Position numbers and translations under genes: made by a program
Assembly (NCBI RefSeq): GCF_900269665.1
Contig: NZ_LT985361.1
Location: forward strand, 4,688,223 to 4,752,222
Reading direction: 5' to 3'
DNA length: 64,000 nt
Origin: Nocardia suismassiliense
GTDB taxonomy: Bacteria > Actinomycetota > Actinomycetes > Mycobacteriales > Mycobacteriaceae
Notes under the pieces: generated by a model
Seen by the model: only the letters and a program-made list of their open reading frames with translations
Database searches by the model: none
Told to the model about the DNA's origin: nothing
Part shown: positions 33,409 to 41,918 of the stretch, piece by piece
Position numbering within the stretch: position 1 is the stretch's first letter
Layout: every line of letters begins with the position of its first letter

Positions 33409-34962
33409 TCACATCGGATAGACCGAATGCTTACGCGGATTGAACTCCGGCTTGACCGGCGGCTTGTCCCGCAACAAGCGCAACGCGTGCCGGATCTCCA
33501 GCCGGGTGCGCGCCGGCTCGATGACGGCGTCGATGTAACCGCGTTCGGCGGCGATCCACGGGGTGGCGATGGTCTCGTTGTAATGGTTGACCATGAAGTC
33601 GCGCGCGGCCGCCCGCTGCTCGGCAGGCACCGCCGCCAATTGCCGCTTACCGATGAGGTCGACCGCGCTCTCGGCGCCGATCACCGCGATCCGGGCCGTC
33701 GGCCAGGCGAAACTGATATCGGCGCCCACCTGCCGGGCCGCCATCATGCCGTAGGCGCCGCCATAGGACTTGCGCACCACCAGGTTGATGATCGGCACCG
33801 TGGCCTCGATGATCGCGCGCGGCACCCGGCCACCGCGAATGATCACGCCGTTGGCTTCCTGATCGAGACCCGGCAGCACGCCCGGGGTATCGACGACGAA
33901 CACCAGCGGAATGTTGAACGCGTCGCAGAGCCGGATGAAATAGGTCGACTTGTCCGAGCAGGCCGCGTCGATGGAGCCACCGAGCACCAACGGTTGATTG
34001 GCGATCACACCGACCGGAAAACCGTCGACCCTGGCGAATCCGGTGATCAGGTTCGGCGCGAATTCCGCACGCACCTCGTGGAATTCACCGTCGTCGAAGA
34101 TCCGCAGCAGAATCTCGTGCATGTCGTACCCGGTGCGATCGGAATCCGGGATGATCTTGTCGAGTTCCCGATCGGTCGCGGTGATCTCCGGCTCCAGACC
34201 GGGATTCACGATCGGCGGCTGCTCGAGGCAGCTCGTCGGGAAATAGCTCAGATACTGACGGGCCCAGTCATAGGCCTCTTGCTCGGTGGCCGCCACGTGA
34301 TGCAGGGTGCCGCGCTTGGCCTGCACCTCCGCACCACCGAGGTCCTCGGCCGAGATGTCCTCACCGTTGACGGCTTTGATCACCTCGGGCCCGGTCACGA
34401 ACATGTAGGAATCCTTGGTGCCGATCAGCACGTCGGTATTGATCGGCCCGTACACCGAACCCGCAGCGCACTTGCCGAGAATGATCGACACCTGCGGCAC
34501 ATAGCCGGACAGCTTCTCCAACACTCGGGAAATGTCACCGAACGACGCGATCGAGCCCACCGCGTCCTGGATCCGCGCGCCACCGGAGTCGTTGATCGTC
34601 ACCACCGGGCAGGCGTTGTCGAACGCGAACTGCAACGCGCGCATGAACTTTCGGGCCGACGTGATACCGACCGACCCGCCGTACACGGTCTGGTCGTGCG
34701 CGATCACGACCACCGGACGGCCCCCGATCAACCCACGACCGGTGACCAGTCCATCGCCGTAGAGAGCGTCGGGTTGGTCGGGCTGGCGCGCCAGCGCACT
34801 GGTCTCGAGGAACGTCCCGGGGTCGAGCAGCATCTGTATCCGCTGCCGGACGCTCGGAATACCCTTCTTCTCCCGCTTGGCAATACCGCCCTCACCTGCG
34901 GGTTCCGCAGCGATCGCCAGGATCTTGACCAGTTCATCTAGCTTCGCCTGGGTATCAACCAC
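33409..34962 (-). CDS. accD: Acyl-CoA carboxylase beta (carboxyltransferase) subunit
   Basis: About 517 residues from the GTG at 34962, which has an AAGG run upstream; GTG at 35022 and the frame's first ATG at 35061 are alternatives. Carboxyltransferase signatures: NDSGGARIQDAVGSIASFG (first crotonase half) and GVIANQPLVLGGSIDAACSDK with the VDTPGVLPGLDQE segment (second half), and KSYGGAYGMMAA. Biotin-carboxyl is transferred to acetyl-, propionyl- or longer acyl-CoA in the cytoplasm, supplying (methyl)malonyl-CoA for lipid synthesis. The partner alpha chain (biotin carboxylase/BCCP) is not in this window. The substrate group cannot be told by eye. Confidence 0.9.
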   Translation of the reverse strand: MVDTQAKLDELVKILAIAAEPAGEGGIAKREKKGIPSVRQRIQMLLDPGTFLETSALARQPDQPDALYGDGLVTGRGLIGGRPVVVIAHDQTVYGGSVGITSARKFMRALQFAFDNACPVVTINDSGGARIQDAVGSIASFGDISRVLEKLSGYVPQVSIILGKCAAGSVYGPINTDVLIGTKDSYMFVTGPEVIKAVNGEDISAEDLGGAEVQAKRGTLHHVAATEQEAYDWARQYLSYFPTSCLEQPPIVNPGLEPEITATDRELDKIIPDSDRTGYDMHEILLRIFDDGEFHEVRAEFAPNLITGFARVDGFPVGVIANQPLVLGGSIDAACSDKSTYFIRLCDAFNIPLVFVVDTPGVLPGLDQEANGVIIRGGRVPRAIIEATVPIINLVVRKSYGGAYGMMAARQVGADISFAWPTARIAVIGAESAVDLIGKRQLAAVPAEQRAAARDFMVNHYNETIATPWIAAERGYIDAVIEPARTRLEIRHALRLLRDKPPVKPEFNPRKHSVYPM

Positions 34963-35174
34963 GCTCGCCGCCACCTTCCCTACCAACTGTTGTGCCTTGG
35001 CGACGTTAAGCGGTGTGGACACAAGAACGCGATAACAGTCCCCATATGCGGGACAGGTCACAGTTCGGGCCCGATTGGTATGGCATTCCGAACAGCTCGA
35101 AACCGGGCCCGGAGCGGGTCGACTGTACCGCGTGCGGTATGAGGTGACGTGGTGGTTGGTGAGCGCTGCGGGGG

Positions 35175-35798
35175 TCAGTTCCGCTTCAGGCTGCCGACAC
35201 TCAGCGAGCCGTTCGAAGGCGTCGGTTTGTTCTCGATGGCCGGTGGCTGGTCGTCGGTCGGCGGCGCGCTCTCGGTCGGCAGTCTGTTCTCGACCTCGCG
35301 GATATAGCCAGCGGGATCCTCGTCGACGGCCTCGACACCGGCGTAGTTTCGCGCCTCGTAGGCGGCGAAGGCGACCGCCAGCCGATGGCGGCGCGACAAC
35401 CCGGCCAGCCTGCGGAAATCGGTGAGGCCCTCGCGTTCTTCCTCGGCCATGTGATCGCTGTTGGCCAGGTTCGCGGCCGCGACCGCCGCGAACCAGTCGT
35501 CGGTGCCCACCTGATGCTGTGCGACCTCGGCGACCGCGTCCCTGATCTCGTTGTGGTCGTGGATCGCGTCGAGCGTCTCGTCCTCCACCCGATCCGCGCG
35601 CCGGGCCGCGATACCCACCTGCAGCAGCTCCGGATAGAAGATCTCTTCCTCGGCCTTCGCGTGCAGCTCGAGGAATGCCGCGAGCCGGTTCCAGATCGCG
35701 GAGAGCACGTCGGTTTCGGCGCGGTCGATCTGCTCCAGAATCGCGAACAGCCGCCGCTGCTCACGGTGGTCGTCGAGAATCAGCTCGGTAATGTCCAC
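35175..35798 (-). CDS. Hemerythrin HHE-domain protein
   Basis: 207 residues from a GTG at 35798 with an AGGGAGG upstream. Four-helix bundle with the iron ligands: DHREQRRLF, HAKAEEEIFYP, DAIHDHNEIRDAV and DHMAEEERE. The last 45 residues are polar and probably disordered (PTESAPPTDDQPPAIENK). HHE proteins bind a diiron centre and sense or handle O2, NO or peroxide. Transcribed alone. Confidence 0.85.
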   Translation of the reverse strand: MDITELILDDHREQRRLFAILEQIDRAETDVLSAIWNRLAAFLELHAKAEEEIFYPELLQVGIAARRADRVEDETLDAIHDHNEIRDAVAEVAQHQVGTDDWFAAVAAANLANSDHMAEEEREGLTDFRRLAGLSRRHRLAVAFAAYEARNYAGVEAVDEDPAGYIREVENRLPTESAPPTDDQPPAIENKPTPSNGSLSVGSLKRN

Positions 35799-36020
35799 AA
35801 TTCCTCCCTGACAACGCGTTTCAGGTCAGCACTGGACGCCAGGCGAATTAGCTCTCGGGGCAGCTGGCAGGTCCCTGTGATCGACAATAACGCACCCGGA
35901 CAGTGATCCTCTGGAACGCCTGGTACGGGGGACGGTCGAGACCAGATCCTGTCCCACCCCTGGCACCGTGCCGTCGAGGCGCTGGGCAGGAGTCGGCGCC
36001 GCGTTCGTCAGCGGAAGCGA

Positions 36021-36107
36021 CCCATCGGACATTATTGCGGGCGCCCATCGGACATTGGGGGCGCTCGTCGGACATTGGGGGTGCTCGTCGGACATTGGGG
36101 GTGCTCG
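36021..36107. repeat. 20-bp tandem repeat, three full copies plus partials
   Basis: The unit is close to GYGCTCGTCGGACATTGGGG. Copies run at 36041-36060, 36061-36080 and 36081-36100, with a partial at 36101-36107 and a diverged copy at 36021-36040. The TCGGACATTGGGG core is nearly invariant. The regular 20-bp spacing puts each core about two helical turns apart, as for a protein-binding array. It has no spacers, so it is not CRISPR. Confidence 0.75.
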
Positions 36108-36136
36108 ATCGAGGGGCGGCTGGTCGCGCGCCAGGT

Positions 36137-36186
36137 GGCCAGCCGCAGGCGGGACCGGCCAGCCGCAGGCGGGGCCGGCCAGGGGC
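36137..36186. repeat. Second 20-bp tandem repeat, two copies plus partial
   Basis: GGCCAGCCGCAGGCGGGRCC occurs at 36137-36156 and 36157-36176, followed by a partial GGCCAGGGGC. It lies 30 bp from the first repeat block and has the same 20-bp period but a different sequence. Confidence 0.65.
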
Positions 36187-36353
36187 TTCGGTGCGTCGAT
36201 CTCAGTCTGCTGGTGCAGCGAGGTCGGTGAAATGCTCCGGGCCGGTCAGCGGGAACTGGGCCAGTCCGCCTCGCCCGCACCGGGTGCCGTCGATACGCGA
36301 TGTCGCACCGGCCGCCTATGCTGGCACCCGAAACGCGGATCAGGAGAACAATT

Positions 36354-37088
36354 TTGGCGAAGCTACACCGCCCGGGGCGCCCCGACGACCTGCCGGACGC
36401 GCGACTGCTGTGGACGCGGTGGGCGGCCGTCGCGGTGGCGACCTACAACCGGGACCAGGAGCGCGAGCCCGCGCAGCATCGCTACGGATACTGGATCGAC
36501 GACGACGGCCTGCACTGGGACGACTGCGGCTGCACCTGGTGGGTGTTCAAGTGGTTCGGCGACGGCCGCGCGGTACTCGTCGGCGAAGACGAATCGAGCA
36601 AGGTCAAAACGCACGAGCCCGCGATCGATCTGCTGGCCGGTGCCCCGGAATGGCTGCCGCGCCAATACCTGCAAGGCCTGATCGATGACTACATGGTCGG
36701 CTGTGTCTACTGGTTCGACGAGGGTGCCTGGCAGCGGGCGCCCTACCCGGACGACCTGGCCGACGACGGACTCGACTGCGGCATCTCATCGTTGACCACC
36801 CGGGAGGGTGCGGTCGGCGAGATCGCTGAGCGGCTCGAGTTCGACGCCACCGACGCCGGCCTGCCCGAACTGTGCGACCAGCTGCTCGACGCCGCCGAGC
36901 GCGGCACTGTCACGGAGAACGTGCTCCGGTCCTTCGCCGAGTCGATGACGCGGTTGATGGAGCAGCACTACCCCGGCGACGATTCCCGGCCACGCACCGA
37001 CGACGACATCGCCGCCATGTTCGCATTGGCCCGTCGCGCCGGTCTGGACACTGCCGCGTGGACCGGCACCCTCGGCGTCCGAAGCTGA
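36354..37088 (+). CDS. Hypothetical protein, 244 aa, TTG start
   Basis: The start was set at a TTG (36354) because AGGAGA lies at 36342-36347, six bases upstream; the open frame begins at 36300 without a site. The protein is soluble and acidic. Residues 20-120 contain LLWTRWAAVAVATYNRDQ and a Trp/Cys-rich DDDGLHWDDCGCTWWVFKWFGDGRAVLVGEDE segment (split by turns), which may be a beta-rich module. The second half is helical, with IAAMFALARRAG near the end. No known family comes to mind. It lies downstream of two tandem-repeat blocks. Confidence 0.7.
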   Translation: MAKLHRPGRPDDLPDARLLWTRWAAVAVATYNRDQEREPAQHRYGYWIDDDGLHWDDCGCTWWVFKWFGDGRAVLVGEDESSKVKTHEPAIDLLAGAPEWLPRQYLQGLIDDYMVGCVYWFDEGAWQRAPYPDDLADDGLDCGISSLTTREGAVGEIAERLEFDATDAGLPELCDQLLDAAERGTVTENVLRSFAESMTRLMEQHYPGDDSRPRTDDDIAAMFALARRAGLDTAAWTGTLGVRS

Positions 37089-37302
37089 ACGGGCGGGATT
37101 AGATCCCACCCGTGCGATCTGCGCCGACAAGCGACGCTGAAGCTGCGCATCGGTACCGCGAGACGACCGATATCTGGTCGCGAAAGATTCGCTGGAACAC
37201 CTGAAGTCCGGCCGACGGTAAGGAACGCCAACTAACGAGACGCTGGGCTATGTGTTCGAGACTCTCGCTCATGGAGTGTCTCGGCGGGGCGGGTTCTACT
37301 TT

Positions 37303-37316
37303 CTATGTCCACATAG
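37303..37316. promoter_or_regulatory. ATGT-type palindrome abutting the RBS
   Basis: CTATGT-CC-ACATAG has perfect 6-bp arms and directly abuts the AGGAGG ribosome binding site at 37315-37320. ATGT...ACAT symmetry is typical of PadR-family operators, but no padR gene is adjacent. It could also fold in RNA and mask the site. Confidence 0.45.
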
Positions 37317-37326
37317 GAGGACCGCC

Positions 37327-37926
37327 ATGTCCCATCACAATCCACGCTCAGTGGCCACAATGAGTGCCGTTCCGAACAACAGACCCTCGTATCTGACTTT
37401 CGGTCTCGCCTGGCTGCTCGGGTATGCCGCTTTCGCCCTGACCTACGGTGACGATCCCAATCTGCCGATACCTTCCGCCGTCGCGCCCGTTCTGCTACTC
37501 GGCGGACTGCTGGCGGGCTTGATCGTGACCGGGGTGTTCGCCGTCCGAGCACAGCGCGGCACCCACGGTCGCGAGGCTGTTGTCGGCATCTTGCTGGCCG
37601 CGTCCTGGTTGATCGGCTTCAGCGCGCTGTATCTGATCATCACGGCCCTGGAGACGGCGCTGCACGACGTGCAGGTGCAGACGCTGTTGTGGCCGACCGG
37701 GTCCGGCCTCGTCGTCGGAATGATCTATCTCGCAGGCGGAGCCGCATATCGTGATCTCGTCCAGTACACGCTCGGCGCCTGGCTTGCGGTGACGTCGTCG
37801 GCCGCGCTACTGCTCGACGGAGCAAGCCTGTACTGGGTCTTGGCTATCGCCGGAGGCGGCGGCTACCTCGTCGCCGCACTGTGCCAGATCCGCGAACCTG
37901 ACCCGGATCTCCCGGGCCGATCGTGA
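37327..37926 (+). CDS. Membrane protein, 199 aa, unknown function
   Basis: Six hydrophobic segments: YLTFGLAWLLGYAAFALTY, APVLLLGGLLAGLIVTGVFAV, VVGILLAASWLIGFSALYLI, LLWPTGSGLVVGMIYLAGG, GAWLAVTSSAALLL and WVLAIAGGGGYLVAAL. The ATG at 37327 is placed by AGGAGG seven bases upstream. Proteins of this look occur next to PadR-type regulators in actinobacteria, and a PadR-like palindrome lies just upstream here, but no regulator is present. Function unknown. Confidence 0.75.
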   Translation: MSHHNPRSVATMSAVPNNRPSYLTFGLAWLLGYAAFALTYGDDPNLPIPSAVAPVLLLGGLLAGLIVTGVFAVRAQRGTHGREAVVGILLAASWLIGFSALYLIITALETALHDVQVQTLLWPTGSGLVVGMIYLAGGAAYRDLVQYTLGAWLAVTSSAALLLDGASLYWVLAIAGGGGYLVAALCQIREPDPDLPGRS

Positions 37927-38018
37927 CCCGGTGAGGCACGCGCCACCTCGCCACGATTCCGTGTGACGGGCTGCTACGGCGCAAGACTGACGGCTGAGCG
38001 GGCTGGCATGATCGCACT

Positions 38019-38906
38019 GTGAATTTGCGATTCGGTATTCAGTGGGCGCCGACCGTGACCGAGCTCCCGCAGTTGCGTGCGATGGCGAAGGTGGCGGACC
38101 GGGAAGGCCTGGATCTGCTCGGCATCCAGGACCATCCGTACTCGGGCGGACTGGCCGACACGTTCGCGGTGATCGCCACCATCCTGGCGGAAACCGAACG
38201 GCTGCGGGTGTTTCCGGATGTGGCGAGCCTGCCGTTGCGCGGGCCCGCGATGCTCGGAAAACAAGCCGCGACTTTGGATCTACTCAGCGGCGGCCGCTTC
38301 GAACTGGCCCTGGGCGCGGGCGCGTTCTGGCCCGCGATCGGCGCCATGGGCGGCCCGGTGCGATCGAATCCCGAAGCGCTGCAAGCACTCGAGGAAGCCA
38401 CCGCGATCATCCGCGCCATGTGGCTGCCGGGGACGAAGGCGAAAGTCCATGGCACGCACTACACCGTGCACGGCGTGCAGTCCGGACCCGCACCCGCACA
38501 TCCGGTCGGCATCTGGTTCGGCAGCGTCGGCCCGAAGGCCAACGCCCTCACCGGACGGATCGCCGACGGATGGGCCGCACCGATCCCGCACTACCTGCCG
38601 TACGAGAAATGGCAAGCGGCACAAGACATCATCTCCGCCACCGCGACCGAGGCCGGACGTAACCCCGCCGACATCACCCGAATGGCCCAACTCGTCGGCA
38701 CGATCACCGACACCCCAGGACAGGTCACCCTTCGCGGCGAAGCATCGATCCGCACCGACGCCGCAGGCTGGGCCCGCATCCTCGCCGATCTCGCCACTGA
38801 AACCGGCTTCGACACTTTCGTCTACTGGCCCGAATCCGCCGACGACACCCAACTCCGCCGCTGGATCGGCGACGTCATCCCCGTCACCCGCGCCTTGTGC
38901 GCCTGA
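38019..38906 (+). CDS. LLM-class F420-dependent oxidoreductase
   Basis: 295 residues from a GTG start. Luciferase-like barrel: FGIQWAPTVTELPQL, then DLLGIQDHPYSGGLADTFAV, then GRFELALGAGAFWPAIGAMGG and PVGIWFGSVGPKANALTGRIADGW. The subgroup resembles F420-dependent enzymes that act on unknown xenobiotics or coenzyme-bound substrates. Cytoplasmic. Single-gene unit; no regulator adjoins it. Confidence 0.85.
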   Translation: MNLRFGIQWAPTVTELPQLRAMAKVADREGLDLLGIQDHPYSGGLADTFAVIATILAETERLRVFPDVASLPLRGPAMLGKQAATLDLLSGGRFELALGAGAFWPAIGAMGGPVRSNPEALQALEEATAIIRAMWLPGTKAKVHGTHYTVHGVQSGPAPAHPVGIWFGSVGPKANALTGRIADGWAAPIPHYLPYEKWQAAQDIISATATEAGRNPADITRMAQLVGTITDTPGQVTLRGEASIRTDAAGWARILADLATETGFDTFVYWPESADDTQLRRWIGDVIPVTRALCA

Positions 38907-39101
38907 ACTCCCAGCCGCTGACGGTGCGGGGGCCATCAGCTTCGACAGGGCTCGCTCCGGGTCGATGAGGTACGCATGATCGTCGTGCATTGGCCGACGC
39001 AGCGAGGAAAGCGTGACCGTGAATGCGTTCGTGCGTTTCACCGGACGGCGAACATGTCCTCGGCCTAGGACCGCGCACTCGATATGGTGTGGTCAGCAGG
39101 T

Positions 39102-39977
39102 ATGACGGGGAGTGCGACCACGCGGGTAATGTCGGGGTCCGTGGAGTCGGCAGTAGTTTTGATAACTGGTTCGTCCGGTGTGGTGGGAGCTGCCGTCGCG
39201 CAGGAAATGCACGCGGCGGGTTGGCAGGTGCGGGGCTGGGACGTTCTTCCCGGCAAGTGGACCACCCATCGTGGCGATCTGCGCGACCCGCAACTTCGAG
39301 CACGCGCCGTCAACGGGGCCGAGGTTGTCGTGCACACGGCTGCGTTGCACGCTCCGCATGTCGGGCGGGTCGGCGACGACGAGTTCCGCGCCGTCAACGT
39401 GGACGCCACCGCCGCCCTGCTCGAGCAGGCGTCCGAATGTGGTGTCCGGCGAATGGTTTACACCAGCAGCACCTCGGTATACGGGCACGCATTGGTGCCC
39501 ACCGATCGTGCGGTCTGGGTCGACGAAACGCTGGAACCGCGGCCGCGTGACATCTATGACGAAACCAAACTCGGCGCGGAAGCTCTTCTCGCCGAGAGTG
39601 ATCGAACACTGACCACGGTCGTGCTGCGCATCGCCCGTTGCTTCCCGGAGGAGCCTGCCATCCAGGCTGCCCACCGGCTATACCGCGGCGTCGACGTCCG
39701 CGATGTAGCCCGTGCTCACCGACTGGCCGCTGAACACCCTGAGGTAACCGGAGCATTCAACATCGCCGGACCAATGGTGTTCCGCCCCAACGACACCCAG
39801 CAGTTGTGGCACGACCCGAGACCAGTGCTCGAACAACGAGCTCCCGACATCGTCACCTTGTTCCAGCGTCGAGGCTGGCCACTGCCGTCCACCATCGACC
39901 GCGTCTACGACTCCGCCAAAGCCCGCCGAGAGCTCGGCTACCAGCCGACCTACGACGCCGCAGCGCTCGCCGGCTAG
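39102..39977 (+). CDS. NAD-dependent epimerase/dehydratase
   Basis: About 291 residues; in-frame ATGs at 39084, 39102 and 39129 leave the start uncertain. Extended SDR: the NAD motif is ITGSSGVVGAAVA near the N-terminus, VVVHTAALHAPHVG marks strand 4, TSSTSVYG carries the serine, and YDETKLGAE has the catalytic Tyr-x3-Lys. The C-terminal half has GVDVRDVARAHRLAAEHP and a GPMVFRPND sugar-nucleotide-binding-like segment. Probably acts on a nucleotide sugar or similar; the substrate is unknown. Confidence 0.8.
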   Translation: MTGSATTRVMSGSVESAVVLITGSSGVVGAAVAQEMHAAGWQVRGWDVLPGKWTTHRGDLRDPQLRARAVNGAEVVVHTAALHAPHVGRVGDDEFRAVNVDATAALLEQASECGVRRMVYTSSTSVYGHALVPTDRAVWVDETLEPRPRDIYDETKLGAEALLAESDRTLTTVVLRIARCFPEEPAIQAAHRLYRGVDVRDVARAHRLAAEHPEVTGAFNIAGPMVFRPNDTQQLWHDPRPVLEQRAPDIVTLFQRRGWPLPSTIDRVYDSAKARRELGYQPTYDAAALAG

Positions 39978-40206
39978 TCGCTGGCGGGTCACGGCTGAAC
40001 CGTTCGGCCTGCTCGGCAGGCGTGCACGGCTCGCGATCGCCCGACCGAACGAGCCCACGCCGGCCCCGGGGCGGCCGAGCGCGGTGAGAAGCCGCAGTTC
40101 CACGTCGGACGTGAAGTCACACTGGCGAGTTGCACTCCTGATCGCGATCGATACGATCGAAAACTGACGCTGTTGGCAACGGACCGTGCGGTCTAGCGTT
40201 GCCTCC

Positions 40207-41055
40207 ATGACCGACTCCCTTTCGCACGGCGAGCAACTCGTCGAGCTCAACGAGGCCGAGCTGTGCTTCGAGACCTTCGGCAACCCCGCCGACCCGGCGA
40301 TCCTGCTCATCGATGGCGCGGCCGCCTCGATGCTGTGGTGGGAAACCGAACTGTGCGAACAGATCTCGCGCGGCGACCGGTTCGTGATCCGCTACGACAA
40401 CCGGGACACCGGCAGATCGACCAGCTACCCGAAGGGGCAGCCGGGCTACGCGTACACCGACCTGGCCGCGGACGCACTCGGCCTCCTCGACGCCCTGCAC
40501 ATCGAACGCGCACACATCGTCTGCCGATCGATGTCCGGCGGCATCGGACTCATCCTCGGCGTAGACCACCCCGACCGGGTGGCGTCACTGACATTCGTCT
40601 CCACTTCCACCGGCGCCGAAGGACTTCCGCCGTCGTCGGAGGAGCTCAGCACCCCCGCCGACCCGGACCCCACTGATTCCCGCGCGGTAGTGGATTATGT
40701 TGTCGCCTCGGCGAAGGCGTACTCGGGCGGCTCACCCTACTTCGACGAAACCGCCACCCGCGCACTGGTCGAACGGGACGTAGCCCGCACTCGCGACATC
40801 GGCTCCACCCTCGTCAACCACTACGCGATGAGCTTCGACGGCGCGTCCCGCGATTTCGCCGCGATCACAGCGCCGACTCTCGTGGTGCACGGCGACCACG
40901 ACCCGGCTTTCCCGCTCCCACATGCATATTCGCTCCGCGACACGATTCCCGGCGCGACGCTGCTGATCCTGGAAGGCGCCGGGCACGACCTACCGAAGCC
41001 ACTATGGGATGTGTTCGTCCCCGCCCTGCTTCAGCACACCAAAGGCGGTCTCTGA
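40207..41055 (+). CDS. Alpha/beta hydrolase with altered nucleophile elbow
   Basis: 282 residues. The fold is plain: ILLIDGAAASMLWWE, VIRYDNRDTGRS, HGDHDPAFPL and EGAGHDLP with the catalytic histidine. The nucleophile elbow reads CRSMSGG, so the usual G-x-S-x-G is C-x-S-x-S. The serine is present but both flanking glycines are replaced, which may lower or change activity. It resembles the hydrolase at 22344 (both have the DNRDTGRS/DSRDAGRS motif). The stop overlaps the start of the LLM enzyme by one base, so the two are coupled. Confidence 0.8.
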   Translation: MTDSLSHGEQLVELNEAELCFETFGNPADPAILLIDGAAASMLWWETELCEQISRGDRFVIRYDNRDTGRSTSYPKGQPGYAYTDLAADALGLLDALHIERAHIVCRSMSGGIGLILGVDHPDRVASLTFVSTSTGAEGLPPSSEELSTPADPDPTDSRAVVDYVVASAKAYSGGSPYFDETATRALVERDVARTRDIGSTLVNHYAMSFDGASRDFAAITAPTLVVHGDHDPAFPLPHAYSLRDTIPGATLLILEGAGHDLPKPLWDVFVPALLQHTKGGL

Positions 41056-41873
41056 TGACCACGTTGCAGTCGGCACTCTGGCTGCCGATATTCGATGAGC
41101 TCGCCGACCCGATCGCGATCGCACGACTGGCCGCCGAGGCGGAGGAGGCAGGCTGGCACGGCATATTCGTCTGGGACCACGTGCGTTGGCGGGAGCCGGT
41201 CCAGCAGGTCGCCGACCCGTGGATCACGCTGGCCGCGATCGCCACCGCCACCGAAAACCTCCGGTTCGGCCCCATGGTCACACCCCTTGCCCGCCGCCGA
41301 CCCACCAAGGTCGCCAGGGAGACCGCAACACTCGACCGCCTCAGCGGCGGCCGCCTCACCCTCGGCGTCGGCCTCGGCAGCAATCGCTTCGCCGAAGAAC
41401 TATCGGCCACCGGCGAGGAACTCGACGACCGGCGGCGCGGTCAAATGCTCGACGAATCACTACAGATCCTCACCGCTGCCTGGTCCGGTGAGCCGGTGCA
41501 CCACCACAGCGAGCACTACACCGTCGACGGAATCTCCTTCCTGCCCACCCCGATTCAACGCCCCGGCGTGCCGGTATGGGCCGCGGGATTCCCCGGCAAC
41601 CTCCGCCCGCTACGCCGCGCCGCCCGCCACGACGGTTTCTTCCCCGTCAACCTCGAACACCCCGACCAGCTCGCCGAGATCGCCTCCACTCTCACCGCCC
41701 TCCGGCAGCACAGCACCACCCCATTCGACATCGCCGTCCCCCTCCCGGCCAACGCCGACCCCGCCCCCTACGTCAAGGCGGGCGCCACCTGGTGGCTGGC
41801 AGAGTTCGAGCCGGACACCGTGACGCTGGACCAGGTGCGAGGTGTCCTCCGTGACGGGCCGGTCGAAAGGTGA
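41055..41873 (+). CDS. LLM-class oxidoreductase coupled to hydrolase
   Basis: 272 residues. Luciferase-like barrel with SALWLPIFDELADP, GWHGIFVWDHV, TENLRFGPMVTPLARRRPTKVARETATLD (split by loop), and GRLTLGVGLGSN. VPVWAAGFPGNLRPLRRAARHDGFFPV gives the later strands. The ATG overlaps the TGA stop of the upstream hydrolase (TGATG), so both work together, perhaps on one substrate. F420 use is inferred from the lineage. Confidence 0.85.
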   Translation: MTTLQSALWLPIFDELADPIAIARLAAEAEEAGWHGIFVWDHVRWREPVQQVADPWITLAAIATATENLRFGPMVTPLARRRPTKVARETATLDRLSGGRLTLGVGLGSNRFAEELSATGEELDDRRRGQMLDESLQILTAAWSGEPVHHHSEHYTVDGISFLPTPIQRPGVPVWAAGFPGNLRPLRRAARHDGFFPVNLEHPDQLAEIASTLTALRQHSTTPFDIAVPLPANADPAPYVKAGATWWLAEFEPDTVTLDQVRGVLRDGPVER

Positions 41874-41918
41874 TGGTGCGATTCGGCAGTTCGCGTGTGC
41901 GGCAACACCGGGCAGCCA

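Larger units (their letters stand above)
35799..36353. other. Intergenic region with two 20-bp tandem repeat blocks
   Basis: This 555-bp stretch carries no gene I can support. It contains the tandem repeats reported separately at 36021-36107 and 36137-36186. The rest is GC-rich without obvious promoter motifs except the ribosome binding site of the gene at 36354. Confidence 0.55.

Noticed and set aside
33058..34941. 627-codon plus-strand ORF opposite the carboxylase beta subunit
   Set aside because: Antisense shadow in high-GC DNA; His/Arg/Asp-rich nonsense protein, versus unmistakable carboxyltransferase motifs on the minus strand.
36021..36186. Possible CRISPR array
   Set aside because: The repeats are contiguous with no spacers, and no cas genes are present.
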